64,000 bases of DNA. Origin: Chamaecyparis obtusa. Taxonomy: Eukaryota > Streptophyta > Pinopsida > Cupressales > Cupressaceae. Below the pieces are notes generated by a model that saw only the letters and a program-made list of their open reading frames with translations, was not told the DNA's origin and did no database searches. This document shows positions 45,890 to 57,903 of this stretch, in pieces (within the stretch, counting starts at the first letter, position 1; each line of letters opens with the position of its first letter). The stretch lies in the NCBI GenBank assembly GCA_027943335.1, contig BSBK01007029.1, positions 1,054,001 to 1,118,000 on the forward strand, read 5' to 3'. The position numbers and the translations under genes were made by a program.

Positions 45890-48751
45890 ACACTTACTCA
45901 ACCAGTGATGGATAAAAGAGCTTGAATCATATCCTTTCATTACCTTTTGATAATTAGTGACCAAGGAGAATAGTGTGAAGAAGCATTTCAATCCATCTAG
46001 CAGATATATCGTGTGATCGCTTGAAGAAAAGTTCCAGATTTTAGCGTATTAAAGGTATTTAAACTTTATACTCTTCAAGAAGACATGGATGCACCTGTGA
46101 TTTTTGATTTCATTGATAGACCAAGGTATAAGTTCAAGAAACATCCATTCAAGTCTTGTGGGGATGATCCAGAAGGAGCATTTTTGAAAACCCCTTACGG
46201 TGTGTTGCACATTGAAGACATTAGGGCATACATCCACTTCAAATATGAGATTATAGGAGATGTTGATATCTATAATGAATTAGATAGGATAATAGAAGCA
46301 GATGGAAAGATGATAGCAAAGTTTAAACATCTAGAAAACTAGTACATTATCAAGTTAACCCTTCTAACTGTGTTCAGTGAAACTGAATGATTTAAGATAA
46401 TTCTAACTAGAATTCATGACCAATTTATATGGATTGGAGACCATCTAGTTAAGATATGTGGGCAGATGATCCATGAGATAATAGGATTTGATAATATTGG
46501 AGCACTCCCAGTAGCTGAGAAAAACCTTACAAAACAAGCAGAAACCCTAACCCATTCTAACTGGGACAAAAGAGCAATGATAGTAAATGATATCTACAAG
46601 AAAGATGTGAGATTGGTGGCAATGATATTAGGCTACAAGATGTTCTATAGTAGCAGACCTAACTTTGTATTAGCTGGAGTAGTTATGATGGCATACAGAA
46701 TGGTTAAGGAAAATATGAAATATAATCTATGTAAAGTTCTAGCACAACAATTTTTGGAACATGTGAGGGCTATCAAGAAAGATAAGTCAAAGGCATTTAG
46801 ATTTGGTTCACTAATGGTTCATATGTATATCTACATTTAGCACAAATTCTTGGGAATTCATCCTAGAGCATGAAAGAATGATGTACCTACTGGTATTCAA
46901 ATCTTTGAGAGCTGCAGAAGACAAAATAAGAATTGGGTAGATGGAGAGATATTTGCAATGACCAAAATTCCACAAAGGAAGATGAAGGAAAGATATAGAA
47001 TACATGAAGATATAGCTGATAAATATAAAGACACAATCTATTTCATGGTTGAAACTGACCGTGTATGCTTTGAGGTAGTTGAGCCTAGGAAGAAATGGTA
47101 CTACCCTATGGAGTATGAAGTCAATTCTAAGGTTCTAACTATGCAATTTGAGCATGTATTACTATTAGAAATAGACACTTCTCAAGAAAGATGGGGAACA
47201 TATTGGGAAAAGTCTAAAAAATTCAAAGAAGAACAAGATAAGGGGACTAGGAAGAGAAAGATTAACAAAATAGTTGAGGATATTACTGCGAAGGTAGGAA
47301 TCACTAAGGAACAGCTAAAGAAACTAAGGACAAAGATGACTGAAGCATCTTTTAGTATGGCAATAGAGGCACCTCCTCCTTCTAAAGTTGAAAAGACTAT
47401 AAGTCCTACTCTAGACATAATTGACTTATCATCTACACATGAGAAGATTGTAGAGGAGATTTCACCCGCGAACACACCTAGAAGATCTACAAGATCTACC
47501 AAACAAAGCATCCCTAAGAAGTAGAAGGTAGAAGCTAAAACAAAGAAGAAAGAAGAAAAAGTGATTGAGAAGGAAGAAGAAAAAATAGTACATAAGAGAC
47601 TATGGAAGCTGGATATTCAGATGCTACAAAAGAGAGCACTAAAAGATGGAAATTTGAATACAATAAATAGATACTATGAAAGGTATGAATCAAATGATCA
47701 AGCATTAATTGAGGATAGAGTGATTGAATACTTGTTAGTTTACAAGAAGAATCTAATAGAAATAGAAGTCATCATTCCGAAGGACTTGTTTAGAAAGTTG
47801 GAAATAAGGAAGTAGTTAGCATAGTCTGAGGATGAGAACATAAGAAATAGGGCAATTGAGGACATGCTACCTAGAGTCTCCATACAAGAGAGGGAGAGAA
47901 TCATCAAAGAGCTAAAACCTTTGTTAAGGACTAAGGCTAGACTAGTGAAAATTATGGAAAGAAAATATGATGAAGTCATAGAGGACACACAAAAGGCATT
48001 GGATAAAATCCTTATGTGTGACATGCCTGTGAAGACCTCACCTCCCAAGGTTTCCAAGCCTAAACCTCTAGGAATAGGAGAAAGTTCTAAGACAGTTGAA
48101 GTATGTGTGCAAGAAAGTGAAGCTGACATACAACTAGACTTCTTTGTCTTGGGTGTGCCTGTGACCCTTTACACCTCGCTTGATGTGAATGACCCATTTC
48201 AAGACAATCTAATCAATGTGATGATAATTGAAGAAGAAGGACATATAGAGGAAGAGCATATAAAGGATAAACATGAAGATAAGGAATAAGAGAAGGAGAT
48301 ACATCAAGAAGAAAGGCAAGTAGAAGAGACAGGAGTAGAAAAAGTAGTTGAGGTAAGAGTTGAGCAAAAACAAGAACCATACACCTCCTATACTCTATTG
48401 TTGGCAAGTATGGTCAAACTAGCGAGCACAGATGTGGAGAGTATGGATGAGGATGAACTCATGAGGTTATCCTTCATGGCTTTTTCTAAGGCAAAAGAAA
48501 GGTCAGTACAAAAAGGGGACACAAGGGTAAAGGTGATTACTAGGGCAGTGGAGACAGTAAACAAAATACTCCCTACACCTATTGTTTTTCAAGGAAACCA
48601 TGATGTAGAGAACCTAGGCATGGCATTGGACAGCTTTGACAATCACTTTGAGACACTACTGAAGACCACTAAGGATAAGGTAGAAAAGAGTTTCCTAGAA
48701 AAGAAGTTGAAGGAAGTTTGTCAGTCCATCTCATGGGACTTGGGCATTCTT

Positions 48752-49768
48752 TGATGCAATCAAGGTTGGAGAATCCAATTAAGGACTGTCCAAACTTGCA
48801 ACCAAACAAAAACACAATGGAATTCCACAACAATAACACTAGATCTAGAAAAGAACTAAAATATTTATTCATAAATTCACTGATTACATGCAATGTGTCG
48901 GGTTGTAAGGCCTTCCTGGTTATGGCCAATTGCAAATAAACAAAAATTCAGAGAGATCAAAAAGATTCAGTCTGAATCTAGCTAGTCTAGTCCTAAAACA
49001 ATCAGCAACTAATGGAAACTCTAAGGCAGATCTAAACTTGTGCTCACAAGCCACCAATCAATCTCCTTGTCTCCAAGCCTCAACCACTAGCTCTACTATC
49101 ACAAATTACCAAAAATCAATCTGATCTGCAAGATCTCACAAGATCCAATATTATCCTTCTATATGTACCAATGCTCTCCCTAAACATCTACCCAAACATC
49201 CCTTAAATACTAATCTTCAGTCACAGGTCGGCTGGAAGAAATAATTAACTCCTAAGCCAAGTCGGCTTCTACTACAAACAAATATTAAATGAAATACAAT
49301 GGTCAGCTCTCTAATAGCCTTACAATCATTAAATTATCCATGTTGGCCTCTAGATCTACATAGGAGAGTGTGACATCAACTACCAACAATAAATGCACCA
49401 AGTCAGCCCACCTAATCTTCAAGAACACCAATCAGTAAGACCGATTACTGAGTAGCAAAGAAATAACCGAGCACTAGTGACCAACCATGCCAAGCATCAC
49501 TGAGCACCACGGTTATCACTGAGTGCTAGGAATAACTGACACCTTTAGTTACTAAGCATTCTTTAGAGACCGAGTACCTCAGTAAACATTGTAACCAAAC
49601 AACACTGCTTCACCGAGCTTCTCGGGTAACACTGTAACCGAGCAACCATATTCAAAAATTGAGAAAATACTTCACCAACCAGGATCAAAACTATCAATCT
49701 ACCTTTCAAAACAAATATATTTTTGGGTGATACAGGATTTCCAAGAATCCTAGGATGCTCCTGCATCA
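48752..49768 (-). repeat. 3' LTR of nested gypsy element
   Basis: 1017 bp. Differs from its partner by scattered substitutions and a small indel near 48795. Contains several ACCGAGCA-like boxes between 49470 and 49650. Confidence 0.9.
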
Positions 49769-50089
49769 AACACCACAGGTTAAGAAGATTTTCTCATAAG
49801 GAAATCAGGTACATCTTAAGGGAATCAGAATAGGTATGCCATATATGTTCTTCACCCATATTTCTTCTTGTCCTTCACCCCATGTTGTCTTCACTTCATC
49901 CACTATTCCCTACAGCAAGTCTTCCTACTTCTCACTTTTCTTTCCTTTCATGTATGCAACTGATAACAACCAACTATGACCATCTATTCTACTGCTGATC
50001 ACATCAGTACCTCGGCAAGTCCCATATTCTCTAGACTCTTTAATCAACTCGGTATCATCTACATCTCTTTATGTCATAAATTTCATCAT

Positions 50090-51720
50090 CTACTGTACTA
50101 TTTTTGTCAGAAAGATCATTTGTCTTTTGATCTCAACAAAATCTTTAGATATATCATTCTCCTTCTCTTTCAAACTAGGATTTGTAGGAATAGGTTCATC
50201 AACCCTGTGCTCCTGAGGTTTGTCACAACATCTAACAACTCCACATTCCTTAGTCCCTGTCTCTTGTAAAGGTATCAAATTATGTCTAGATCCATCATGC
50301 CTAACCACATAGGTGTTTGCACGACCATCAAACAAAACATTTCTATGAAATTTCCAAGGTCTTCCGAGCAATAGATGACAAGCATCCATAGGCAATACAT
50401 CACACAATATTTCATCATGATAAGATCCAATCTGAAAATTAACCAAGCATTGTTCTTCAATCCTAACCTTAGACACATCTTGTATCTAACTAACCTAATA
50501 AGGGTTAGGGTGTTTCCTTCTTTCCAAACTCAATTTACTAACCATCTCTTTTGAAATAAAGTTTTCAAAACTACTACCATCAACTATAACATTACATACC
50601 TTATCTTCGCACTTGCATCTAGTCCTGAACATTTTTCTTCTTTATATTAGTTCATGGACACATGTAGCTAATCTCCTAGTGATAAGAAACTCACCTTTTT
50701 CTGCAACATTCACAATGTCTTCTTCAGCAGTTAGTGTCACTCTTCTCTTAGGACATTGAAAACTTTTATGACCCTCTTCACCACATTGATAACAAGTACC
50801 AGTGAACTCATTCTTCCATCTTCCTCTCTGTCTAGTATTGAAGTTCTTAGTGACTTGACCACTACTACATCCTACCTCAATCTTCTTAGGATTCTCTACC
50901 ATATTACCTTCAGCAACTATTTCACCAGGCTTACCACCTTTGTTCCTATTGTTTTGTCTTCCTTCAAACTTCTTGTTCAGCTTCTCCTCAATCTTTAATG
51001 CCATCTAATAAGCATCTCCTATAGTTTTCATCTGAACAGTAAGTAACTCTTCTTGAATACTAGGTCTCAAACCATAAACATACCTAGCAACCTTCTCTTT
51101 ATCAGCTTCAGAATGACCAGTCCTAATCAGGATTCTGTAAAACTCATCGGTATACTCCTGCACCAATTTTTTTGTCTTCTTTAAAGCTTGCATCTTCTTA
51201 AACATGTCCAACTCATAATCCACTAGGATGAATTGCTTCTTCAACTTGTCAACCATTCGGTTCCATCTAGTGATCTTTTCCCTTCCTCTCCTACTTTCCA
51301 ATTGAACTTCTCTCCACAAAATATTTGCCTGACCCTTCAACTTAGTCTTTGCAAATCTAACTCTATCAGGATCTTCTATTTCTTCATACTCAAAGTACTC
51401 ATCTATCTCATTGATCCAATCAATCAACTCTTCTAGCCTAAGGCTTCCAAAAAATGTAGAAACTTCAATCTTAGGTCTTTTCCCAATTTTAGACATAGCC
51501 TTCAGGATTCTATTCTCTTCAGGATCCCTAGCTTCTTCTATAACTTCTTCAAAATGATCTTCTTCATTAGACTCATCATCATTATCTTCTTTCAATGTAG
51601 TCTTCTTTCTCAATTCTTCTTGTAGATCTTGCACTTATTTCTACAAAGCTCTAAAATCATCAAGACTGAATTCTCCAGCAGGTTCTTCCTCTGAGATCTA
51701 ATGAGTTCTCCTTGAAGGCA
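50090..51720 (-). pseudogene. Gypsy gag and aspartic protease
   Basis: From about 51720 downwards: an acidic N-terminus; the capsid-type gag region 51005-51634 (FFGSLRLEELIDWINEIDEY, TKLKGQANILWREV, YTDEFYRILIRTGHSEAD, YVYGLRPSIQEELL); one zinc knuckle CYQCGEEGHKSFQC near 50774-50815; then the retropepsin region CNVIVDGSSFENFI followed by CLVNFQIGSYHDEILCDVLP and ACHLLLGRPWKFHRNVLFDG. The protease active site reads D-G-S rather than D-S/T-G, so it is probably dead. Two stops (near 51003 and 50640) separate the frames. The homologous gag and protease of the element at 60.9-62.5 kb match closely. Confidence 0.9.
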
Positions 51721-51790
51721 TCTTCAATCCAAGGTCCTGGTGTAAATTTCCTCTCCTTCTATGATCTATCCACACATTCAAGATCAACTT

Positions 51791-51802
51791 GCTCTGATAC
51801 CA
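51791..51802 (-). other. Primer-binding site of nested gypsy element
   Basis: On the minus strand TGGTATCAGAGC follows the LTR end ...TGCATCA after a 2-bp AG spacer; perfect initiator tRNA-Met match. Confidence 0.92.
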
Positions 51803-51804
51803 CT

Positions 51805-52798
51805 TGATGCAGTCAAGGTTGGAGAATCCAATTAAGGACTATCCAAACTTGCAGCCAAACAATAACACCAAATCTAGAAAAGAACTAAAATCTTTATTCA
51901 TAAATTCACTGATTACATGCAATGTGTCAGGCTGTAAGGCCTTCCTGATTATGGCCAATTACAAATAAATAGAAATTTAGAGAGATCAACAAGATCTGGT
52001 CTGAATCTAGCTAGTCCAGTCCTAAAACAATCAGCAAATAATGGAAACTCTAAGGCAAATCTAAACTTGTGCTCACAAGCCACCAAGAAATCTCCTTGTC
52101 TCCAAGCCTCAACCACTAGCTCTGCTATCACAAATTACTAGAAATCAATCTAATCTGCAAGATCTCACAGGATCCAATATTATCCTTCTATCTATACCAA
52201 TGCTCTCCCCTAAACATCTACCCAAACATCCCTTAAATACTAATCTTTAGCCACAGGTCAGCTAGAAGAAACAATTAACTCCTAAGCCAAGTCATCTTCT
52301 ACTACAAACAAATATTAAATGAAATACAGTGGTCAGCTCTCCAATAGCCTTCCAATCATTAAATTATCTATGTTGGCCTCCAAATCTACATAGGAGAGTG
52401 TGACATCAACTACCAATAATAAATGCACCAAGTCGGCCCACCAAATCTTCAAGAACACTAGTCGATAAGACTGATTACCAAGCACCAGAGAAATAAATGA
52501 GCACTAGTGACTGACCATGCCAAGCATCACCGAGCACCACAGTTATCATCAAGCACCAAGAATAACTAACACCTTCAATTACTGAGCATTCTTCAGAGAC
52601 TGAGCACCCTGGTAGACACTATAACCAAGCACCACCGCTTCACCGAGCTTCTCGGGTAACACTATAACCGAGCAACCATACTCAAAAATGGAGCAAATAC
52701 TTCACCAACTAGGATCAAAACTATCAATCTACCTTTCAAAATAAATATGTTTTTAGGTGATACAAGATTTCCAAGAATCCTAGGATGCTCCTGCATCA
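51805..52798 (-). repeat. 5' LTR of nested gypsy element
   Basis: 994 bp. On the minus strand it starts TGATGCAGGAGCATCCTAGG and ends TGCATCA. The start resembles the LTR starts at 29920 and 60097. Confidence 0.92.
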
Positions 52799-53291
52799 TT
52801 CTTAAAACAACTACAAGTAATGCCAAAAGTTGTGTGGCAAGAGGAAGAAATGTATACAGCTATTGCATAAATCCTATTAGACATGTTAGGAATATAGAAG
52901 ATATCATAGCCAAGGATAGGGATACCTTAGATAACATAATGGACAGTTGTGAAACCTCTTCACAAACTATATTGGAGATGGATAATAAGGCATCCAATAT
53001 ATTGGATAATATTAGTGCTTTGAATGTAGAGAAATGGAAAGATTTGGCTTGTTGAAGAGTCTAATCACTCCTAAGCTATCAATTCTTGAAGCTCATCTTA
53101 TGGAGATGGAGAAAATAGAAGGCTCAATAACAAGTTCCTTACCCACCAAGCTAAAGGCAGTAGAAACAACATCCTATGCACTTAATGGAATGATCCATGT
53201 CAGTGAACTTTTGATTAAGTCATGGGAAGATGAAGTAAAGACCTTGGAAGACTCCTTCCAAGACATTCTGAGATTGGCGAGTAAGCACTAA

Positions 53292-53544
53292 GTCTTTTGT
53301 TCTTAGAATTTTGAAATTTTGTAAGTACCTTTGCCATTGATGTCAAAGGGAGAGGAAGAGAAGAGAAAAATGAAGAGATGAAAAGAAGAGAAAATGAGAA
53401 GAAGAAAAAGAATTTTTTTTTAAAAAGAGAGAGAGAAAAAAAGAGAAAGAGAAGAAAAGATATGTATATATGTAGAAGAAAGATAGTGCTTTAACACTTA
53501 GTCATTTTTCACTAAGTGTTGCCATTAATGCCAAAGGGAGATAT
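53292..53544 (+). other. 3' untranslated region and polypurine tract of the ORF-X element
   Basis: A long A/G-rich stretch (53345-53460, mostly GAAGAGAAAA) and then CCAAAGGGAGATAT (53531-53544) directly before the 3' LTR, the probable priming tract. CATTGATGTCAAAGGGAGAG at 53335 is an earlier copy of the same motif. Confidence 0.65.
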
Positions 53545-54586
53545 TATTGGCAAGTGATATTTTTGGAGCACTAGGGATCACTTGAGGGTTGTCATTTATG
53601 GAAACACTTATGTTGGAGTGATCACATGTAGAGAGTTTTGGTATTGGAGACTCGGTCATAAAATGACTAAGTACAGAATCAGAATAACAGTATATTGTAG
53701 AATTGTTTCGGTCAGTGAAGATGATATGTAATATATTATGGCTTGAAAAGTTAAAGGAAGATGCTTTGGGATATGGATAAGCTTTAGTTGATATTGCACA
53801 TGTTTTGATGATGAGATCAGTAAGATACAGTGATATGAAGGTATTCAAAGACAAAGAATCAATAAAATGAGGCATATGAACAGTCGTGATGATTGAGGAA
53901 AGGTTAGTTGGTATGATAACATGCTAAGTCAGATGAATGTTGTATATTGCCAACACTTTGGTAATATAAGATTGCTTACTCTATATTTATCATTTGCGAA
54001 AGTAATTATTATGTTTTGTAGTGTATTTGTGAAGCCAACGGGATGGCATAATTAGTATTAGAGTGTTTTATGAAAGCGATAAGTGTGATTATAATGATAA
54101 TGTGATGGATGCAAATTTGGGATATTAGAGAGAGAAGATAGCAGAGTGAGATGAGAGGTTGATAGAGCTATAACTGGAACTATCAAAGCATAGCAGATGC
54201 TTGTACAGTTCATTTTTTGAGAATACTTTTGTGACAGTATTTTAATTATAAGAGCTGTAAGCCCACCACCTTTAACAGGGTTTTTGTTTGCCCCTAACAG
54301 GATCTTTGTATTCCTCTAACAAGGAAATGTACTATGTAATACTCATCTCCTAACATGCTAGATCTCCTAACATGTATTCAATATTTTAGTGCATAGTTGT
54401 GGGTACCATCCCCACAAGGGTTTTTCCCTTAACAGGGTTTCCTCGAAAATAAATAATGGTGTTATGAGTTATGTGCTATGTGTTTTGTTCTTTTCATTGA
54501 TTTGGTTTATTTACAATTGGTTGAAGTTTAATTCAAAGTGTTGTAATACTGATTCACCCCCCTCTCAATATTACTTAATCCTAACA
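53545..54586 (+). repeat. 3' LTR of the ORF-X element
   Basis: 1042 bp, starts TATTGGCAAGTGATA (first base pair of the inverted repeat changed from TG to TA) and ends CCTAACA. Collinear with 36843-37893. Confidence 0.88.
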
Positions 54587-54591
54587 TATCC

Positions 54592-56048
54592 TACAGTCCC
54601 AAACTCTCAAATGTACATTATCATTCTTCTTCAACAAAATAACCAACTCGGTAAGCAATTATTAATAGATTTTTGTTCCTTTATTGATTGCCAGTAATTT
54701 CCAAACTATGTTTACTGATTAATCAAAATATGAAATATGTCAAATATGATAGCAATCCAATCACAACAAATAACACATAAGACAAAGATTTAATGTGGAA
54801 ACCCTTCTAAGGGAAAAACTACCTGGGACTGATAACCCAAAATATTTCACTTTTCTAAAATGAGCTCGGTTAGGAGTCAACCTTGTTAAAGGTTACAAAA
54901 CACACTATAAGGTGTAACCTTGTTATAGGATTTATCACTAACAATTCTCCTTTGACCAACATTCACTATGGGGTCAACAAGAAAACTATTAACATTCTGT
55001 GAATGTCATATTAAAATACAATTAAGATGGTTAAGTCCACTCGGTTAAGATATTTAGCTGTAATAATGGTTAAACTAATATAGTAATGATCTGATTCAAA
55101 TACAACTTAATGTGCAAGTATTCAGATCTATGCTAAGCTCATAAAAACTCTTATGATCAATAATAAATTCACCTCATCATATCTTTCAACTTACTTCACT
55201 TGGTGTATATATCTCTGATGCTCGGTAATGTTTGCGGTTCAGCTCGGTTCTTTTTGTAACCAATTTGATCAGGTATGCATGAAAACTTCCTTCATGTGAA
55301 TACTCCTACAATCTCAATTCATCCAACAGATTTAACAATGAATCCCACGTCTCTTTAAATAGACGTGTAAACCATTTCATCCCAACCCTTAGATTTTTCC
55401 TCTTAATATCCATCATTTGTTTTGCCTCTTCAAGATTCCTAAGTAAATGTATCAATAACACATTTCAATCTCTTCCCTTCAATCTTCTCTAAATTTTGTC
55501 AGTTTTTTAATCTTCATGACAAACTCTATCTCTTACCTCAAAATCATAAGCATCTTCCAGCTCATCATTTCAGTCAGTTGTTATAAACATTGAATTATCC
55601 TTTTACTCGATCAATACATAATGCATTGGTGAATACTAACTCAGTTAATATTGTCACTCGATATACACAAGACTAGCTCGATGTATACATAAATCTTCAA
55701 TTACCGACCACATTAACTTGTTTAATTCCAATCTCTTCTTCAAAATAGAATAATGTAACATGCTCAAGTCAACAACATAATGCCCTAGACTCATCAATAA
55801 GTTACCCAATGTATACCATATCCATATCTATCATGTCCATCTTTTCCTTATGTAGATATCTCATTTCTTCACCATTTCTTCCTTCTACAGATGTTCAGAT
55901 GTTTGTAACTATCATGATAAGTGTAGTCAAGAATTAGTTGACATCAATGACAATATATTGACTAATTTAATTATCTTACATATTACTTTAATAGCTCGGT
56001 GACCTCCTGAATCTTCATCAAGATATTCAATCAGTTGTAGGTTGACAA
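54592..56048 (-). repeat. Main part of the split minus-strand LTR (copy 2)
   Basis: Continues the 46 bp at 36797-36842 after the insertion. On the minus strand it begins near 56048 (TGTCAACCTACAAC) and, with the split-off part, ends CTAACA, about 1.5 kb. It is collinear with the fragment at 33560-34778. A purine-rich stretch (AGGAAAGAAGACAATGAAG) precedes it on the minus strand, so it behaves as a 3' LTR. Confidence 0.55.
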
Positions 56049-56789
56049 TACTTCATTGTCTTCTTTCCTAAAATATCTCCAACCCAACACAACCCAGTAA
56101 CATCCTTAATTGCCTTCTTCTTTATTAGATAGGGTTTTTCAAATATCATTTTTTTGTCCTTGAACTAATTAAGAAAGAATAAGATTGATTCATTCTCTAT
56201 AAATCAAGGAAATTCTCCCCATATGTCCATACCCAAGGTACAAACCCTATATAACTCTTCAAATATTAACCTTACTTCCATTTTCCTGATTTTCTCATGA
56301 TCAAATTCTTCTAATTCTACTATTTTCATCATTTGTGACACGATGATGCCTAATTCAGGAATAACCAACCTTGATTCCATTTTTTCTCTTGACCAAATTT
56401 ATCAAACCCTCACAAGCTCTACAAGCTCTTTAATTTCTTCTTTGCTTTAGTCACAAATAATTTAAAATTTTACCTTTTTAATATTAACTTCTCATAATTA
56501 CTCTTCCCATTGAGAATTTATATCACTGACATAATCAATCATACATCATACATCATATATCAATTAACTGAACTGATAATAATATTCATTATTAGTTGTA
56601 CCATATTGGAGACACAACATATACACCTGGTATCATACTCGAGAGAGGGAAGTGATAGATTTAGCATTTCAATACCCCCCCCTAAGCCAAAGCATCATGC
56701 TCAGTTACCAAAAAAGATAGTGTTGGGATTGGGTACTATAGAATTATCTTCACCGGCTTCCTTCTTCTTCCATACCATGAGTGTCTTCT
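56049..56789. other. No gene recognised, retroelement interior
   Basis: Minus-strand continuation between the knuckle protein and the LTR at 56048. Broken frames only. Confidence 0.4.
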
Positions 56790-57831
56790 AAGATACTCCT
56801 AAAGCTGTAACATTATTATCATTTCTAGAGTTTTCTAGAGCAACAACATATTTGCAAGTGTTAGCATAATGACCAGTTTGACCACATTTAAAATAATTTA
56901 CATTCATTTGTCCTAAACTCACTGATTGAATCCTAGATCTACACTTATTAGCCTTGTGATCATATTATGACGTACAAATAAATTTCTATCAAATACATTA
57001 TTCATCCTATTTCTTTTAATCAGATTAGATAGTTGACTTTTGCATTGATTTTCTTTATGACCAAACTTGTGACAGTTAAAAAATTAAACATTATATTCCT
57101 TATTACTCTTGCATTCAATAACCTTATGACCAAAGTTCTTGCATATAAAATAAGGACCACTAAAAGATAACTACCTCTGATCATTTTGTTGCCTGACTGA
57201 AGCTATTCTTGTAGATGATCTTGAATTCTCGACCTTTCTTGTTACCTTAGACTTTGCTTCATCATCAACTTCCTGGTCTTTACCTTTGGTCTTCTGAGTT
57301 GAACATTCATTGGTGAAACCTAATCCTTGGTTGTTCTCGTGACATTTCTACAGGGCCAAGATTTGATCCAAAATTGTGTTACTTTCACAAAACAAATTCT
57401 TCAAATCTTAGCTTCTTTAATTATTTATCCAGCTTCTCATTTTCATCTAATCTCTGCTTGATAATATTTTTTAGTTTTTTTTCAATTTTCTTCCATTCCT
57501 CCATTTTCTGCTTGATAGTGTCTTTTAGATATCCTTCGTTATTCTTCCATTCTTCAATTTTCTGCTTGATATTTTCCTTAAAAAAATCTTCAATGTTTTT
57601 GTAGTTAGCCAATTGTTGGTTTAGATTTTCCACATTTTCCTTTGATTCCTTCATCTACTGGTTGACTTCCTTATATCTTTCTTTGAATTTCTAGATCTAC
57701 TCCCTCAACTTCAAGATACAAGAATTAGCTTCCTTAATGTTTTCTTTCAATTTATCATTCTCTAATTTAGTGCTTTCAATGTCATCCATCGTGATCTTTC
57801 AATCTTCATCATAGTAATATTCTCCTTCCAT
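56790..57831 (-). pseudogene. Second coiled-coil/CCHC gag-like protein
   Basis: The ATG on the minus strand at 57831 opens MEGEYYYDED, then after stops DDIESTKLENDKLKENIKEA and a long heptad region (57421-57654: NVENLNQQLANYKN, FFKENIKQKIEEWKNNEGYL and an internally repeated IKQKMEEWKK). Basic linkers and zinc knuckles follow: CKNFGHKVIEC, CHKFGHKENQC and a third near 56870. The N-terminal DD(I/L)-x-K-x-EN-x-L pattern and the layout match the protein at 37953-39138. The leader between primer site and ATG also resembles that element's (AGGGAGAT block). There is no capsid domain. Stops are frequent. Confidence 0.65.
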
Positions 57832-57888
57832 TTTTTCAGACTCCCAAGATCTCCCTCAATCGGTTAAGCTCTATTTGCAAGGGACCAA

Positions 57889-57900
57889 GCTCTAATACCA
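57889..57900 (-). other. Primer-binding site, minus strand
   Basis: TGGTATTAGAGC on the minus strand, one change from the canonical initiator tRNA-Met site, 3 bp after the LTR end. Confidence 0.75.
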
Positions 57901-57903
57901 AAA

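Larger units (their letters stand above)
48752..52798 (-). mobile_element. Ty3/gypsy gag-protease-only element, nested, minus orientation
   Basis: LTRs at 48752-49768 and 51805-52798 (TGATGCA...TGCATCA) in direct orientation, with a perfect 5-bp target duplication TTCTT (48747-48751 and 52799-52803). On the minus strand the 5' LTR is 51805-52798, followed by the primer site, gag and protease, and then the 3' LTR. The interior is only 2,036 bp, with no RT, RNase H or integrase, so this is a gag-carrying non-autonomous derivative. It interrupts ORF-X. Confidence 0.92.
46085..53291 (+). pseudogene. ORF-X: long unrecognised ORF of the outer LTR element, split by a gypsy insertion
   Basis: Starts at ATG 46085 (MDAPVIFDFIDRPRYKFKKH) and can be followed, through about ten stops or shifts, to 48751 and again from 52804 to 53291, some 1,050 codons in all. 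The frame before the gypsy insertion (SWDLGI) is the frame resumed after it (LKTTTSNAKS), showing it was one ORF when hit. Parts: an N-terminal globular region (46085-46340), a helical region (46466-46840, with YRMVKENMKYNLCKVLAQQF), a third block (FMVETDRVCFEVVEPRKKWY; LTMQFEHVLLLE), a basic linker (PRRSTRSTKQSIPKK at about 47478-47522), Lys/Glu-rich coiled coils, and a helical C-terminus (IEDIIAKDRDTLDNIMDSC; DSFQDILRLASKH). No catalytic motif of any retroelement enzyme was seen. I do not recognise the family; a diverged copy is on the minus strand at 58.8-60.05 kb. A structural or envelope-like role is only a guess. Confidence 0.7.
36843..54586 (+). mobile_element. Pol-less LTR element with coiled-coil/CCHC gag and ORF-X; host of two nested elements
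   Basis: LTRs at 36843-37893 and 53545-54586 are homologous and in direct orientation, flanked by TATCT (36838-36842) and TATCC (54587-54591), a target duplication with one mismatch. A primer site follows the 5' LTR and a purine tract precedes the 3' LTR. Removing the nested copia and gypsy with their duplications leaves about 7.15 kb. Coding content is a coiled-coil plus CCHC protein and a roughly 1,050-codon ORF with no recognisable domain. No protease, RT, RNase H or integrase was seen, so it must have relied on another element for copying. Confidence 0.85.

Noticed and set aside
47182..48129. Minus-strand frames of 109 and 129 codons
   Set aside because: Antisense shadows of the Lys/Glu-rich ORF-X, giving Leu/Ser/Phe-rich nonsense.
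54945..54960. GGTCAAAGGAGAATTGTTAG (minus strand) read as a purine tract plus LTR start
   Set aside because: Homology between the 33.6-34.8 and 54.6-56.0 kb copies runs straight through it, so it is inside a longer LTR rather than at its boundary.
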